Below are positions 43,561 to 53,970 of a DNA stretch of 64,000 bases, piece after piece. The position numbers were made by a program, and so were the translations under genes. Below the pieces are notes generated by a model. The model was not told the DNA's origin. It ran no database searches and saw only the letters and a program-made list of their open reading frames with translations. Every line of letters starts with the position of its first letter. The first letter of the stretch is position 1. This DNA is from Takakia lepidozioides (lineage: Eukaryota; Streptophyta; Takakiopsida; Takakiales; Takakiaceae): the NCBI GenBank assembly GCA_030704615.1, contig CM060732.1, forward strand, positions 48,341,053 to 48,405,052, in the 5' to 3' direction.

Positions 43561-45658
43561 ATGAAAAATGAATGGACCCCTTGGTACACAAGATTTCCGC
43601 AAACAAAAGACTGTGTTGAGTGCAAGCTTTGTTGGAATAAATTGGATTATCGCAAAGATCAGATGCTGGCTCATTTGGGGTACAGGGATTGCAATGGTCA
43701 AAACCCTGGGGTGGGTTTATGCTCAAAAGCATCCATGCGGGTGAAAGTTCATTTCGCGCAATGTGGAGGGCTTGTTCCGGAGCCATTGGAGGAAGTGAAC
43801 CTCGCAGAAGGCAGCACACCGAATTGCGGTCAGGAGATTAATCCCCCTCATGCAGAAGCAGCACGTTTGCGTCCGGAAGCATCATTCAGTTGTACGCAAG
43901 GGGACTCTTGCGAGGTATCTGGTACATTGGGACAAGGGGGTCGAGATGCAATCACACCATAAGATACAAGAGGATCTCAAAGAAGTACAATCCTGCGACA
44001 ACAATCCATTTTGGAGGGATTGAACGTGACAGCGAAGAGGGCATTAGATAAGAAGTGGGCAACGTTTTTCTATGAGGCCAACATACCATTCAACGTGGCA
44101 CGGCTTCCATCGTTTGCTTTAGTTGTGAGAAGAACTTCAGAGTCAAAATGCACGTACACACCACCTCCTTACAATGCTCTACGTACGGGATTGTTGGAAG
44201 AGGCCATGACTGACCTTTCAAAAACGAGTAACAGATCGAACCGGGGATCCATTGCGAAAATATGGAAGTACATTATGGTTGGAGCTCTATCACAAACCGA
44301 TCATTATTCAACATCATGCTCGTATGTCCAGCGGGGGAACAATTTATAGGAGCTATTGACACAACCGGGGAACGGAAGGATGCACGCACTTGGACCAAAA
44401 ATCATCTGATCGAATGGTCTTTCTGACCTTTCGACTTTTGCTCATTGACTTGTTCTTCCGAGAGTCCCGCAACGTTCGTATATGGATTTCCCACTGTGGG
44501 TCAATAACAGTGTGCTCGAGCGCGGACCTCACAGTCACCAACCTGTCCACCATCAAGAAGTTGGTGGCAAACCGAGTTTCTCCTGGATTCTTTAGGCTGT
44601 ATTTTGGTTCGTGCCTCCTGTATATTGCCAAAGGCATGTGGTGGTTTCAGATGAACTTTACAACGGACTTAGCCTGCTTCACAAGGTCTTTCACCCATTG
44701 CTCTTTCCCCCAGTCTTCTAACAGTAGCTCGAGGATATGAGCACAACATCCTTGATAATACATGTGAGGGTACTGAGCCAAAAGTAACTGGGCCATATTT
44801 CTCATGTTCGAGGTATTGTCCGTACAAATTTGCACAATTTTCTCCGGTCCAACAGAGTCAATGGCTTTCGATAGCACCAGAAACTGGTGCTAGCCCTTGT
44901 TGTGTTACGGGAGTTCGATGGAAAGAAACCAATTATGGGAAAGGCATGGTTGCTATTGAGGAACCTTCAGCAATATGTATTTTTATTGAAAGACCCTTCA
45001 TTCTCACTAGATGCAGAGTTGGCGAGAAGGGCCGAGGCGGCTTTTGTGAAACGATGGAAAATGGCCACTACAGACTTGCATGGTGCTGGGGCATTGTTGA
45101 ATCCATTTCTACTTGACAACAGCATGTTGAGAGATGATGTCGATGTGAAAGCGGGATTGATACGGACACTCATGAAATTGACCCCTCCAAATCAGGGGGA
45201 GAGAGCTATATCGGAGTATCAAAGTTTCTTGGATCGTCGTGACCCTTTCCACAACCTTCCGGATCCAGGAACTTAACATGCAGCCGCATGAATGGTGGGA
45301 TTTGATTGGCGCCAGAGCAAGGACATTGGCCCCCATTGCTAAGCGCGTTCTTGCTCAAGTGTGTTCTTGCTCAAGTGTGTTCTTGCTCAAGTGTGTTCTT
45401 GCTCAAGTGTGCTCCGCATCTTCCTGTGAATGTAATTGAAGTAGTTATTCATTCGTGCATAGCAAGATTCGGAACAGGTTGCATCTGGATAGGGCCGAGA
45501 AATTGGTATATGTGTACACCAATTCACAGCTATTACGGGCTCAAGCGGGGGATGATACTGCAGCATGGTACGAGAGGAATTTGCAATCTGAAGACTCAGC
45601 TTCTGAGGCCTATACAGCAAGTGACGATGCCGGTAATTCTACTAGTTCGGTTGATTAA
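43561..45658 (+). pseudogene. hAT transposase (BED finger, DUF659, C-terminal dimerisation) with inverted middle
   Basis: ATG 43561 gives a BED-type finger (WTPWYTRFPQTKDCVECKLC, then QMLAHL) near residues 4-35. After an in-frame TAA (43960) comes ALDKKWATFFYEANIPFNVA and YTPPPYNALRTGLLEEAMTD, the start of DUF659. A frameshift near 44315 leads into MLVCPAGEQFIGAIDTTGER. Here the coding strand flips: 44391-44882 encodes, on minus, KAIDSVGPEKIVQICTDNTS, CCAHILELLLEDWGKEQW and NPGETRFATNFLMVDRL. From 44887 the plus strand resumes with REFDGKKPIMGKAWLLLRNL, then WWDLIGARARTLAPIAKRVL and the dimerisation end RNRLHLDRAEKLVYVYTN. Normal hAT order needs the inverted block turned back. It is inactive. 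Confidence 0.85.
45347..45410 (+). repeat. 16-bp unit repeated four times in the transposase
   Basis: GTTCTTGCTCAAGTGT is repeated head to tail at 45347, 45363, 45379 and 45395. Three extra units add 48 bp, so the downstream frame is kept. Confidence 0.9.
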
Positions 45659-45660
45659 AA

Positions 45661-46075
45661 TTCCGAACCCGCAACTTGACAACAACGGTGGACTTGTTAA
45701 TAAGTTATAACTTACTCATCGACACTATGAAGTTCTACATTAAATCCCTATCAGGTCAATCAAAATTATTCTGGTTAACAGTTATTCAACTCAACAAATA
45801 TGACGTACAACCGTGGTCCATGCAAAATTCAAATTGAAATTTCCAGAATAATGAGAAGAGTGCTTTAAATATAAAGGTCGTCCACAAGCATTGGGCGTCA
45901 TAGTCAAATCACGAAAGACATGCCTCATGGGCAATGCTTCGAAATTCAGGCATGAAATGCTATGTTGAAATTTTATAAACCTATTAGAAGTTATAGGAAT
46001 ATTATCATCGACAAAAAGATCTATTCATAGTTGTAATATGTAAGAGTGAGGCTATTCCGATAAATCTATAGTCTC
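45661..46075. other. spacer between convergent transposase and RING genes
   Basis: AT-rich. No gene recognised. Confidence 0.35.
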
Positions 46076-47887
46076 TTATGTTTCACTCCCTGAAGTTGCA
46101 GATGGCACCGCCGGACGTGGAGTTGATGACAACACTGAGTGTGTAGAAGTGGCGTCCGGATGAATGGGCAAGCAAGCTCGGGTCTGGTATCGAGTGTGAG
46201 GTGGTGGCCCGAGCCTAACACGTTCCTCGTCCACCCTTACCATCATGTGGAGTGACTCTGGGGAGTATTGAGTGTCACTCTGCTGATTAACATTTTGGAG
46301 GCGACGAGGCAACGAGATAACATTGTTGGCGACAGTTTCAGCGGCCTCCAAGGTAGCTACAAGGTCCTGGACATTTGGGAGATCAATGGATTTCACACCC
46401 ACTAACGCGCTTGCTAGACTCATTTGCCACGTTCTAACGACTTGCCTAATGGCCTTGGCATATCTGTTGATTTTCTTTTCATCCGCATCCTCATATTTGG
46501 GATTGCAATGTAGCCGCCGCTCTTTGCATTCCGTCATTGCATCGTTCATTCGGATCCATGATTTGGCAACACGCTCAAGGCTATGCAGCAGCAGATGCCG
46601 GCCAATTGGATTACCATTGTATGAGGAAAGGTTCATTCTGTTTGGTGGGTTCTCGGGCAACCGAAAAAACCTCTCGCTTCTTATTCCCCAATGTCCTCCA
46701 AGGTTTCGACAAAACAACTCCCGTTGATCTGGATCTTCTATGCAACGAGCACGTTTTGTGATTTCCCAATTAGATGTCATCCAAAACTCATCGATATCGA
46801 ACGTTCGATCGGATATCATGCCATGCATCCTCGTATCGGCATTCCATGCCAACGTCTTCCCCCAGTGTTTACCATTCAGAAATTGTGAGGTTCCTGGTCC
46901 AAAGGGAAATTGTGTCGATTGAACTCATACCCTATGGGCATCACATCCTTCAACCCAAATAGCACATAGTAACGTCGGTGGATTGGCGCACGACATAACG
47001 GACATGTGTTGCTTATGAGAGTCGCCGACTTCAAATAAGTTACGTGAAACATATGTCCACAACTTCCCAACAAGCGTGCACCCTCCGGACCATATGGATT
47101 AAGGCAAACTGGACAACACGAGCTATCTTTGATCCATGATGGTATTGGAGGACGTGAGCACTCCACCTACTTGTTGTCGAACAAGTGAGATGACATTTGT
47201 GTCTCACTAGTATCCCACTCCTCCATTTCAAATTCCCAAATTATGCTCTCATTGCCTCCACCAACTCTATGTTCACAACGGTCAAACATGCCATGTAAAT
47301 CACCCAACACCGTGAATGAGTCAAACTCGGATGTATGGGTGGCAAGTGCGGCGGACACGTCTTGGCCTTCACGTTTTTTTCTTTCTTCATCATTTTCTTT
47401 TTCTCGGTTAGTGGCAAATGCCTCATAGCGCTGCATGCTTGCATAAATGTTCTACACAACACGATCTGACATCCGTGCAGCTTGTTGTAGTCGATATAGT
47501 GCATGTTCTTTCTGAACCTCTTCTGATGCCAAAGTTCTCGCCCACATGACCCACTCCGTCCACCTCTCTTCACGTGGCACTTTTGAGGTCTACTACCCTG
47601 ACCAGCCGATTTGCAGTCGCCCTTGCGGTATCACGTTCCTTAATGAGATTTTCCACAACAATTGTTGTGTCGGATTGAGTAGTTGTTCCCGAACACTCAC
47701 CCCTCACCACCATAGGCTCCTTGCCTTTTGTCCTCTGTTCACATTTAAGCCTTGCATCCTGTGCAACAGCAAATGACGACCGGGGCGGGCTAGGAATATC
47801 ATAAGTTATTTGTGCAATGACATCATTGACCAATATTGAGGACTGTCTCTCCAATTCCTCTATTTGACGCCTTTGGCGGTCGCCCAC
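46076..47887 (-). pseudogene. coiled-coil/RING-finger protein carried by element E
   Basis: A minus-strand gene convergent with the hAT transposase. Start MGDRQRRQIEELERQSSILV at 47887. A frameshift near 47570 is followed by a helical segment (EEVQKEHALYRLQQAARM), TAG near 47450 and a charged coiled coil (NREKENDEERKKREGQ). Another TAG at 47167 precedes a RING-like finger, CCPVCLNPYGPEGA...SCGHMFHVTYLKS...TCPLCRAP. The Cys expected after FHVT is Tyr, so one zinc ligand is lost. A frameshift near 46870 leads to a 258-residue tail (DIDEFWMTSNWEITKRARCI, SLERVAKSWIRMNDAMTEC). RING proteins usually act as ubiquitin ligases. This may be captured cargo or a regular accessory gene of this hAT family. 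It is broken. Confidence 0.65.
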
Positions 47888-48202
47888 ATGGCTGACGTGG
47901 TGGTCGCCCGGGCCGGCAGCCCATCTCGCCAGGGACTACCGATGTGGCGACCGCTGACGTGGCGGTCGCCCAGGCCGGCGCCCCATCCCACCGGGCGACC
48001 GGCGCCTGCATGGTCGCCTCGGCAAGCCGTCACCTGGCTGGTCGCCTTCGTCCTCGCTGTCGCCAACGTGGCAAAAGAATGTTATAATAATAATAATAAT
48101 AATAAGTAAAAAAAAATTTACCACGATGAATGTCTTCTTATCGACGCGACGTGATGCCGACACTGACGTGTTACTGCGGCGTCACGTCCATACCTGCAAC
48201 CG
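47888..48202 (-). repeat. element E right arm and terminus
   Basis: GGCGGTCGCCCACATGG, GTGGTCGCCCGGGCCGG and GGCGACCGCTGACGTGG mirror the left arms. An (ATA/AAT)n run lies at 48082-48105. The terminus is TGCAACCG at 48195-48202. Confidence 0.65.
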
Positions 48203-48217
48203 GGGGGGGGGGGGGGG

Positions 48218-49060
48218 TGGGCGCTTTGGTATCCTAGATCTGGATCGTGAGATTACTGCTTTATTGGGAAAATGGATTCCCAGGGCCTTTATGCCTAGGG
48301 CTGGTCCCTAGAAATGGTTGGTTTGGCTTAATATCCAGCGATCAATCCTTGCTTCTAGCTTGACCTGGAAACCGTGTCTCCGATGGTTGGTTCAAGGTGG
48401 AACTCGGAATTCTAAACAGTCTGTAGGCTCCTTGGGTTGGCAAGCCATTTGGAGGGTCTGGACTCGTTTACGAGAATATCTAGTACATAAAAAACCCCCA
48501 ATGTCTTGGGACGAGGCCATAAGGCAACCTATTTTTGGAAACCTTCAATTGGATTGTGAGTCCTGGCCTCTTTCTCTGCTAGGTGGGCTTCTTGGGATCA
48601 AGCTGGGATCTCCTTGGTTCAGGACATTTGGGAGGGTTCGGGTATGTCCCCCTCTAGGCGCTGGTCTGGCTCTCTGCACCCCAATTCTCTAACCGCTAGT
48701 TGGCCTTAAATTGATTTTGTAGTATCCCTGCGTTGGTCTCCTCTTCTCTCGCCTGGGCGGGACCATTGGAATCCTCGTGCTTGGCGGTTGGCCTTTCCTG
48801 TGGAAGGCTCTTTTACTTCCTCAGGCAGGGCTGCTGCTCCAACTTTGGTCTCTTTAGATTAGTCTCTACTTCTTAAAACAACCTGGAGCATGGCTTCCTG
48901 ATCTATCAGGGCTGTAGGATGGTAGTTAAGTTTGCCCTGGGTGGCTGGTCAGGGTGTTACCCGATTTTCAATGATGTAAGCCTTATGGCCTTTTGTCATG
49001 GTTATTTTTTCCAGGACATCCTTATTAATATGAATTACAGGGCTTCATCCCCTTTTATTT
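48218..49060 (+). mobile_element. LINE-2, right fragment
   Basis: RFGILDLDREITALLGKWI directly continues the interrupted RT C-terminus (LINE-1 equivalent: GGLGI). Then come WLVWLNIQRSILASSLTWKP, LGWQAIWRVWTRLREYLVHK and PMSWDEAIRQPIFGNLQLD, with stops and frame changes toward 49060. No zf-RVT knuckle was identified. Confidence 0.75.
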
Positions 49061-49439
49061 TATTTTATAAAAAAACCTACCCTCCCAACACTGGCTTTGA
49101 AGTGTCCACCTTCCCGCTCTAGGCAGCAACCCAAATTTACACTCCCTTGGGGAGGCCTCATACTTAGGGTATGTTGGCGTATCACAAAACAGAGGCCTAT
49201 GACAGCATGGCAATTTTTATTTTTTTTATTTTTTTCCATCTTTCCAATATCGCCACAGGGGCCATCTGTAAATTCTAACCAGTGCCCATGTGGCAAGAAT
49301 AGTGAGGTGGAAGGGTTAGAAGAGTGGCTATATAAACATGTGGCACGTTCTAACAGGTCCACGCAGGAAAATTCAAGCTCATGATATTCAACTAGTGGCG
49401 CTTTCTAGCGAGCTTATTTTTGAATTTTCTGTACATAAT
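49061..49439. other. non-coding spacer
   Basis: No gene recognised; it separates LINE-2 from a SINE-like copy. Confidence 0.3.
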
Positions 49440-50200
49440 CAATATATGAAGCGAGACGTTTGTTTTATTTTGTTTGTTTTGTTTTGTAGATTTGAGATGT
49501 CCCAACCGTGGGGCCCCGGCACTGGTGCTTGGTACCGTTGGAAAGCCCTCAATGAGGAGGGGTGCACGGGCTTGGTCTCACGAGTTTTGGACATGCAGTG
49601 TGGGAGATGTGGAATTCCAAGTACTTTGGGTCGTTGGAAATTCACAAAAGGCTACGTGGAAAAAAAATGCATTTGGACGTAGATGATATTGGAGACTTGG
49701 GCCAATGGCACACGCTACCCTACAGACGGGAGATATATCAATAATGATTGGATATTACTACTCAATAAATTCATGAAAAAAAATAAAAAAAATGGGGCCT
49801 TGACATGGGAGACGTACTTGGATACATAAAAGATTGCACATTGGGCTTAGATGGGCCTCGGCACTCGACATAGAAGACGCACATGGGAGACTCCCTTGGA
49901 TACATAGGAATATATCGCACTTGGGCTTAGATGACAGTGGACACTTGGGCCACTACATTGGAGATGCACTTGGATACATAGAAGATTGCACTTGGGCTTA
50001 GATGGGCCTCGACATAGGAGACGCACAGGGACATAGGAAATTGCACTTGGTCTTAGATTTCAAATTTTCACACATGTGCTAACGGCAGAGGCTACCTAGA
50101 GGTCGCACTTGGGCCTGGACATGGGAGACGTACTTGGATATGTAGGAGATTGCACTTGGGCCAACGGCACAAGCTACCCTAGTTGCCTTGTAAAAGTTTA
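49440..50200 (+). mobile_element. SINE-like repeat, copy 3, with tail repeats
   Basis: 49440-49670 repeats the blocks seen at 33720 and 34905 (CAATATATGAAGCGAGACGT, GGTACCGTTGGAAAGCCCTC, GGGGTGCACGGGCTTGGTCT). 49675-50190 carries about six tail units of ACTTGGATACATAGGAGATT and GCACTTGGGCTTAGATG. The B-box portion is deleted here. Confidence 0.6.
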
Positions 50201-50519
50201 AAGTAGCCAACTCATGTAAGTTCCAGGTGAAATCTGGCGATGTTTTGCCTAAAAAAGAACACTGCCACAGAGTGCGATAGTATGCCACATGTCTTTACGG
50301 ACAAAATGCCTTGGTCTCCGACTCCATCTCATGCCACATAGGGCAAGGTGTCTATACTCTGTACATTCATCATACAGTCATCGACCATGCGGGTAATACC
50401 GTAGTGGGATAGCCAAATTTGGGAAGACGCAAGCTCCAAGCTAGAACAAATATTCACTCAAATTACAGAATCCACGCTACATACATGCACAAAGTTCCCC
50501 GATCCAGTACAAACTGAAC
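50201..50519. other. non-coding spacer
   Basis: No recognisable feature. Confidence 0.3.
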
Positions 50520-50700
50520 GATAAAAAATAAACGGAGGATACTTGACAAGAACACAACAGAGAAAATGGCAAGCACAATTAATAATCCACCACAAAATCC
50601 GCAAAGCTATTACAATCCTCTCATCTGACCCACGAGACCCCCAATGGAGAAACACCCCATCTATTATAGACCTAAACCCAATAGTAGCTTGCAGTCAGGC
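50520..50700 (+). mobile_element. probable LINE-3 left fragment
   Basis: A short frame (KWQAQLIIHHKIRKAITILS, DPRDPQWRNTPSIIDLNP) immediately before the MULE-like remnant. It is assigned to LINE-3 by position only. Downstream ASVYVDDIATVS resembles a YVDD box but lacks flanking RT sequence. Confidence 0.25.
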
Positions 50701-51228
50701 TAGCGTATATGTAGATGACATTGCTACCGTGTCTCGAAGTAGTTCCTCTGGAACCTCGGGTAGTTGATGGGGTTGGTGGAGACTGGCTTAATAAATGGTG
50801 TTTTGCATTACAAGTGTTGCCACCCTGTTCTGCTACCATGTTTTTACACATATTGCAAAGCAGCTTTAGGGATTTCCTGGTGTATGTTTGGAGATCTTCA
50901 ATCATTCAAAAGTGGATGTAAATTGGGGGGAAGGAACTTCATTCAAACAAAATCATTCTCGTTCGTGTTCATTACGCACTCGGACATTAAACTCTATGAA
51001 ATATCCTGCGTCTGTGCTCAAATACCATTCACAGACCTCCCTTGATTTCTCGTACAAACCAGATTTAGATGAGGGAGGAGACTTTTCGGAAAATAAAGTT
51101 GCAAAATCTGGGGCGTGGCAATCGACTAGCGTTCCGCGGAAATAGGTGACTTCCGCGGAATTAGGTCCTGTACGTGGGAAACCTCACTATCATGGCGTGA
51201 GCCTGGCCAGGCTCACGCGGAAGCATTC
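50701..51228. mobile_element. remnant of an A/B-family MULE, right end
   Basis: The right terminus holds a perfect 24-bp palindrome at 51195-51218 (half-site GCGTGAGCCTGG), preceded by two CCGCGGAA words (51132, 51155) and ending AAGCATT. Element A's left end has the same words in the same order read inwards (GAGCCTGG, then CCGCGGA twice). No left end or target duplication was found, so the left limit is arbitrary. On the minus strand CNMCKNMVAEQGG...CNAKHHL hints at a BED-like finger. Confidence 0.45.
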
Positions 51229-52560
51229 CCCCTTTGCAGAGTGCAATCCGCAATAGAAAGACATGTGACCCTTAGGCCTCTTTGGGCAGCGAGACCAAAA
51301 ACCTTTGCTATACCACTCCCAGATTTCACAGAACCCACTACCTTAAAATTCCAACCACGGAAATGCATATATACTGATGGCTCCTTAAAAGATGCCCAAG
51401 CGGGTTATGGTATATATTTGGTTGGCACCAATACCAAAATATATAGCCGTCTCCCTGGTCGCCAGAATATCCTACGAGCGGAGCTTATGGCTATACATGA
51501 TGCTCTCAAGTCTCTCCCCTACCAACCTACTTCAACATACTATTTGTTTACAGACAGCTTGGTCTCCCTATACCTTCTCACCAACCAAATTTGCATGCCA
51601 TCATCACAAATTCACCATCCTGATATTACACTTATAAAATGAATCGTCGATGTTGTATCATCTTTACCGCTGCAAATCCATATACATAGAGTTCGATCTC
51701 ACATAGAATTAATAGGTAATCACATAGCAGACCATCTTGCCCAACTTGGTGCTATTCAGCCAATCATCAACCCCTCGACCAGCCTTATCCACCGGTCGCA
51801 CACATACCCGTTTTGGCTCATATCAACAAGGGCTAGATTCCCGACCATAGCACCTATACGGAATCTGCACACACACATTCAAGGCGAGACCAAACTACTC
51901 ATACAATAATCCCGCACCTACAGAAATTCGTACATATCTAAGTAGGTCTCGTCCCCACACCTGCTACATAGTATGTCCAATCATTTTTGGACATCCCCCA
52001 GGGTTACCGATGCACAAATCAAACAAACTTTGAAATTCCGGTATTCATCCCAAAATCCCCAAATAGATACATGCCACACTTACTTCGCCACTGCAACCAC
52101 CCCATAATACATGGGTTGCGAGTAACCAAACATAACCAAGGGGTTAGACAACTCCACAAAATTCTCACTTCACATCCGAAATCCAGATGGTTTAACCTCA
52201 TCAATGCAGGCACATTCCAAGGTCGCCCACCGGACCACACCATACCCCCATGGCTGCTACCGTGTATATGCTCCCAAGGACACCCGTGCCTTTGTCTAGC
52301 AAGACTATGCCCAAATATTTTGCTAGTCCAGGGACTTCATATATAGGCATTGCCACTGACAGAACCGCTTCCATCTCTCAAAATATATTTTTTGGAATTT
52401 GCATTCTGCCATGATCGAAATCCAGATCAATCAATTATGTACAAACATGAAAAATATGACCCAATCATACATGCCCTCCGTCACAGAGGCTGGAACACGG
52501 CACCTCTGACCGTCATCACTGCGGGTGTCAGGGGCGGTGCTCATACCCATAATATCTAAG
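51229..52560 (+). mobile_element. LINE-3 fragment with RNase H domain
   Basis: The RNase H fold is read with all acidic sites: CIYTDGSLKDAQAGYGIYL (Asp), ILRAELMAIHDALKS (Glu), YLFTDSLVSLYLL (Asp), and after a TGA, HRVRSHIELIGNHIADHLAQ (His and last Asp). It is followed by decayed sequence in several frames to about 52560, including PDHTIPPWLLPCICSQGHPC. RNase H removes the RNA template during retrotransposition. It belongs to a lineage distinct from LINE-1, which has zf-RVT and no RNase H in the part seen. Confidence 0.75.
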
Positions 52561-53247
52561 GTTTGAAAGATAATCTTAACCTACCACCCAAATACCCTAC
52601 ACCTCTACTACGAGCGTTGCATTTCACGGCTATTTTATCACTCACATCCCTAATCCTCAATAAACGTAAGATTGAAAGTGGCCAGCTAGCCACTGTGTGA
52701 CAGGTTATGGTTCGGATAGAGCCCACCCCAAGATTCCTCATTTAATTTTTTTCTCAAAAGTGCCTAACTGCCAAGTGCCCCAAAAATAATTATTAGGCAG
52801 GCAAGTGCCTAACTGGCTATCCCACTATGGTACATGATAAATGCAGATAATAACTGATCGAGTCATTATTGAACTAATAGAAGATTTCAACTGAAATCTC
52901 GCTAAGTTAGTAGCTATGTTGGCCTATGAGCATACACTTAAGGACGTTTTCATCCCTATCGGATGAAGTAGCTCTGCCCACAGTGTGGCACTGTGGATTG
53001 CCTGACCTTCCCAAACTGGCCAAGTTATATTCGGGTAAGATGAGTGAATTTACGTGTATCTAAAGCAAAAGGGGTCCAAATGTCCAAACTCCAATCGTCC
53101 AAACCAAGTGTTGTAGTGCATCCAATCATCCACAGCACTGATGTAGCGCTGTACCGCTGGGTTTGATTATTAGGCAAATGTCCATAATACATAACATATG
53201 CCTCATAAGCCTATCATGACCATTCACCACAGCACCACATGTAGTAG
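52561..53247. other. non-coding stretch
   Basis: Nothing recognisable beyond short frames and GCCTAACTGGC-like words. Confidence 0.3.
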
Positions 53248-53806
53248 GAAAGATAATAGGAATAATGTAAGAACTTAATGGACTCGTGTGATCTGACAGT
53301 ACTTTCGCCGGGTTCCAGCAACTGGGGCTCCTCCGGCAAGGTCCATGTCAAATCCTCCCCACCCCATATTATCTCGGTTTCACCATTAAATACTTATGAA
53401 TCCGAGTGGGTTGCAAGCTGTGGTGGGTAGAGTGATGGTAAGGTGATAGCAATGGAGGCGGCGAGGTTCCGGGTTCAGTTCCTGGTGGGAGGCTGTGGCA
53501 GTGTAACCCTCCACTTGGTGTAACCCTCTGTAACCCTGATTTCTCATGTAACTCTGGTTGGTCCATTCTCCATTCTGTGTAACCCCGAGTGGAGTTACAC
53601 TCCTCGTCGTGTAACCTGATGTAACCCCAAGTGGAGTTACACACCTCGTTGTGTAACCCGATGTAACCCCGACTGGAGTTGACACTCCTTCAGTTCCATG
53701 TCACTCTCAAGAGAGGGTGGGAAGATTTGACATGCCGGAAACCGGCGTACCATCCTGTCAGAGGTTGCACGTGTGCATTAAGTTCTTACATTATTCCTAT
53801 TATCTT
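53248..53806. mobile_element. inverted-repeat element harbouring a SINE
   Basis: The arms at 53248-53370 and 53700-53806 are inverted copies. The outermost 31 bp (AAGATAATAGGAATAATGTA... read inwards) match exactly, then GTGTGATCTGACAG/GTGCAACCTCTGACAG, CGCCGG-TTCC and CATGTCAAATC(C/T)TCCCC. The space between is mostly a SINE. No transposase is present. Confidence 0.7.
53400..53695 (+). mobile_element. tRNA-derived SINE with 3' tandem units
   Basis: GTGGTGGGTAGAGTGATGGT resembles a pol III A box region. GGGTTCAGTTCCTGG at about 53470 fits the B box at normal spacing. The 3' part is about three 50-54-bp units of TGTAACC(T)GATGTAACCCC and GAGTGGAGTTACACTCCTCG. Confidence 0.65.
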
Positions 53807-53970
53807 CCGTTACTATTTAACGGCATTCAATGCAGGGTGGCACTTATTATGGCCATCAACATTGCGCTTTCATTCAGACATGCTTGCTTCTTAATGGGAA
53901 TGACTTGCGAGCTTTCGCTCCCCGGTGTTTATTTTATATTTTTTTGTTTTTTTGGTAAAACTGGCCCGAG

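Larger units (their letters stand above)
35888..48202. mobile_element. element E: 12.3-kb composite DNA element, probably hAT type
   Basis: Both ends start CGGTTGCA read inwards (35888-35895 and the complement at 48195-48202). Both are flanked outside by G runs (35871-35887 and 48203-48217), compatible with an 8-bp G duplication as made by hAT transposases. Beyond the runs the two LINE-2 halves are collinear. Inside are GC-rich arms full of GCGGTCGCC/GGCGACCGC words (35990-36560, 40625-40740, 42836-43330, 47870-48110). This pattern suggests two related elements in tandem, with a satellite between them, bounded by one outer pair of ends. Confidence 0.6.

Noticed and set aside
50640-50760. YVDD as a Copia-type reverse transcriptase active site.
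   Set aside because: No other integrase, RT or LTR sequence surrounds it; the single motif is too short.
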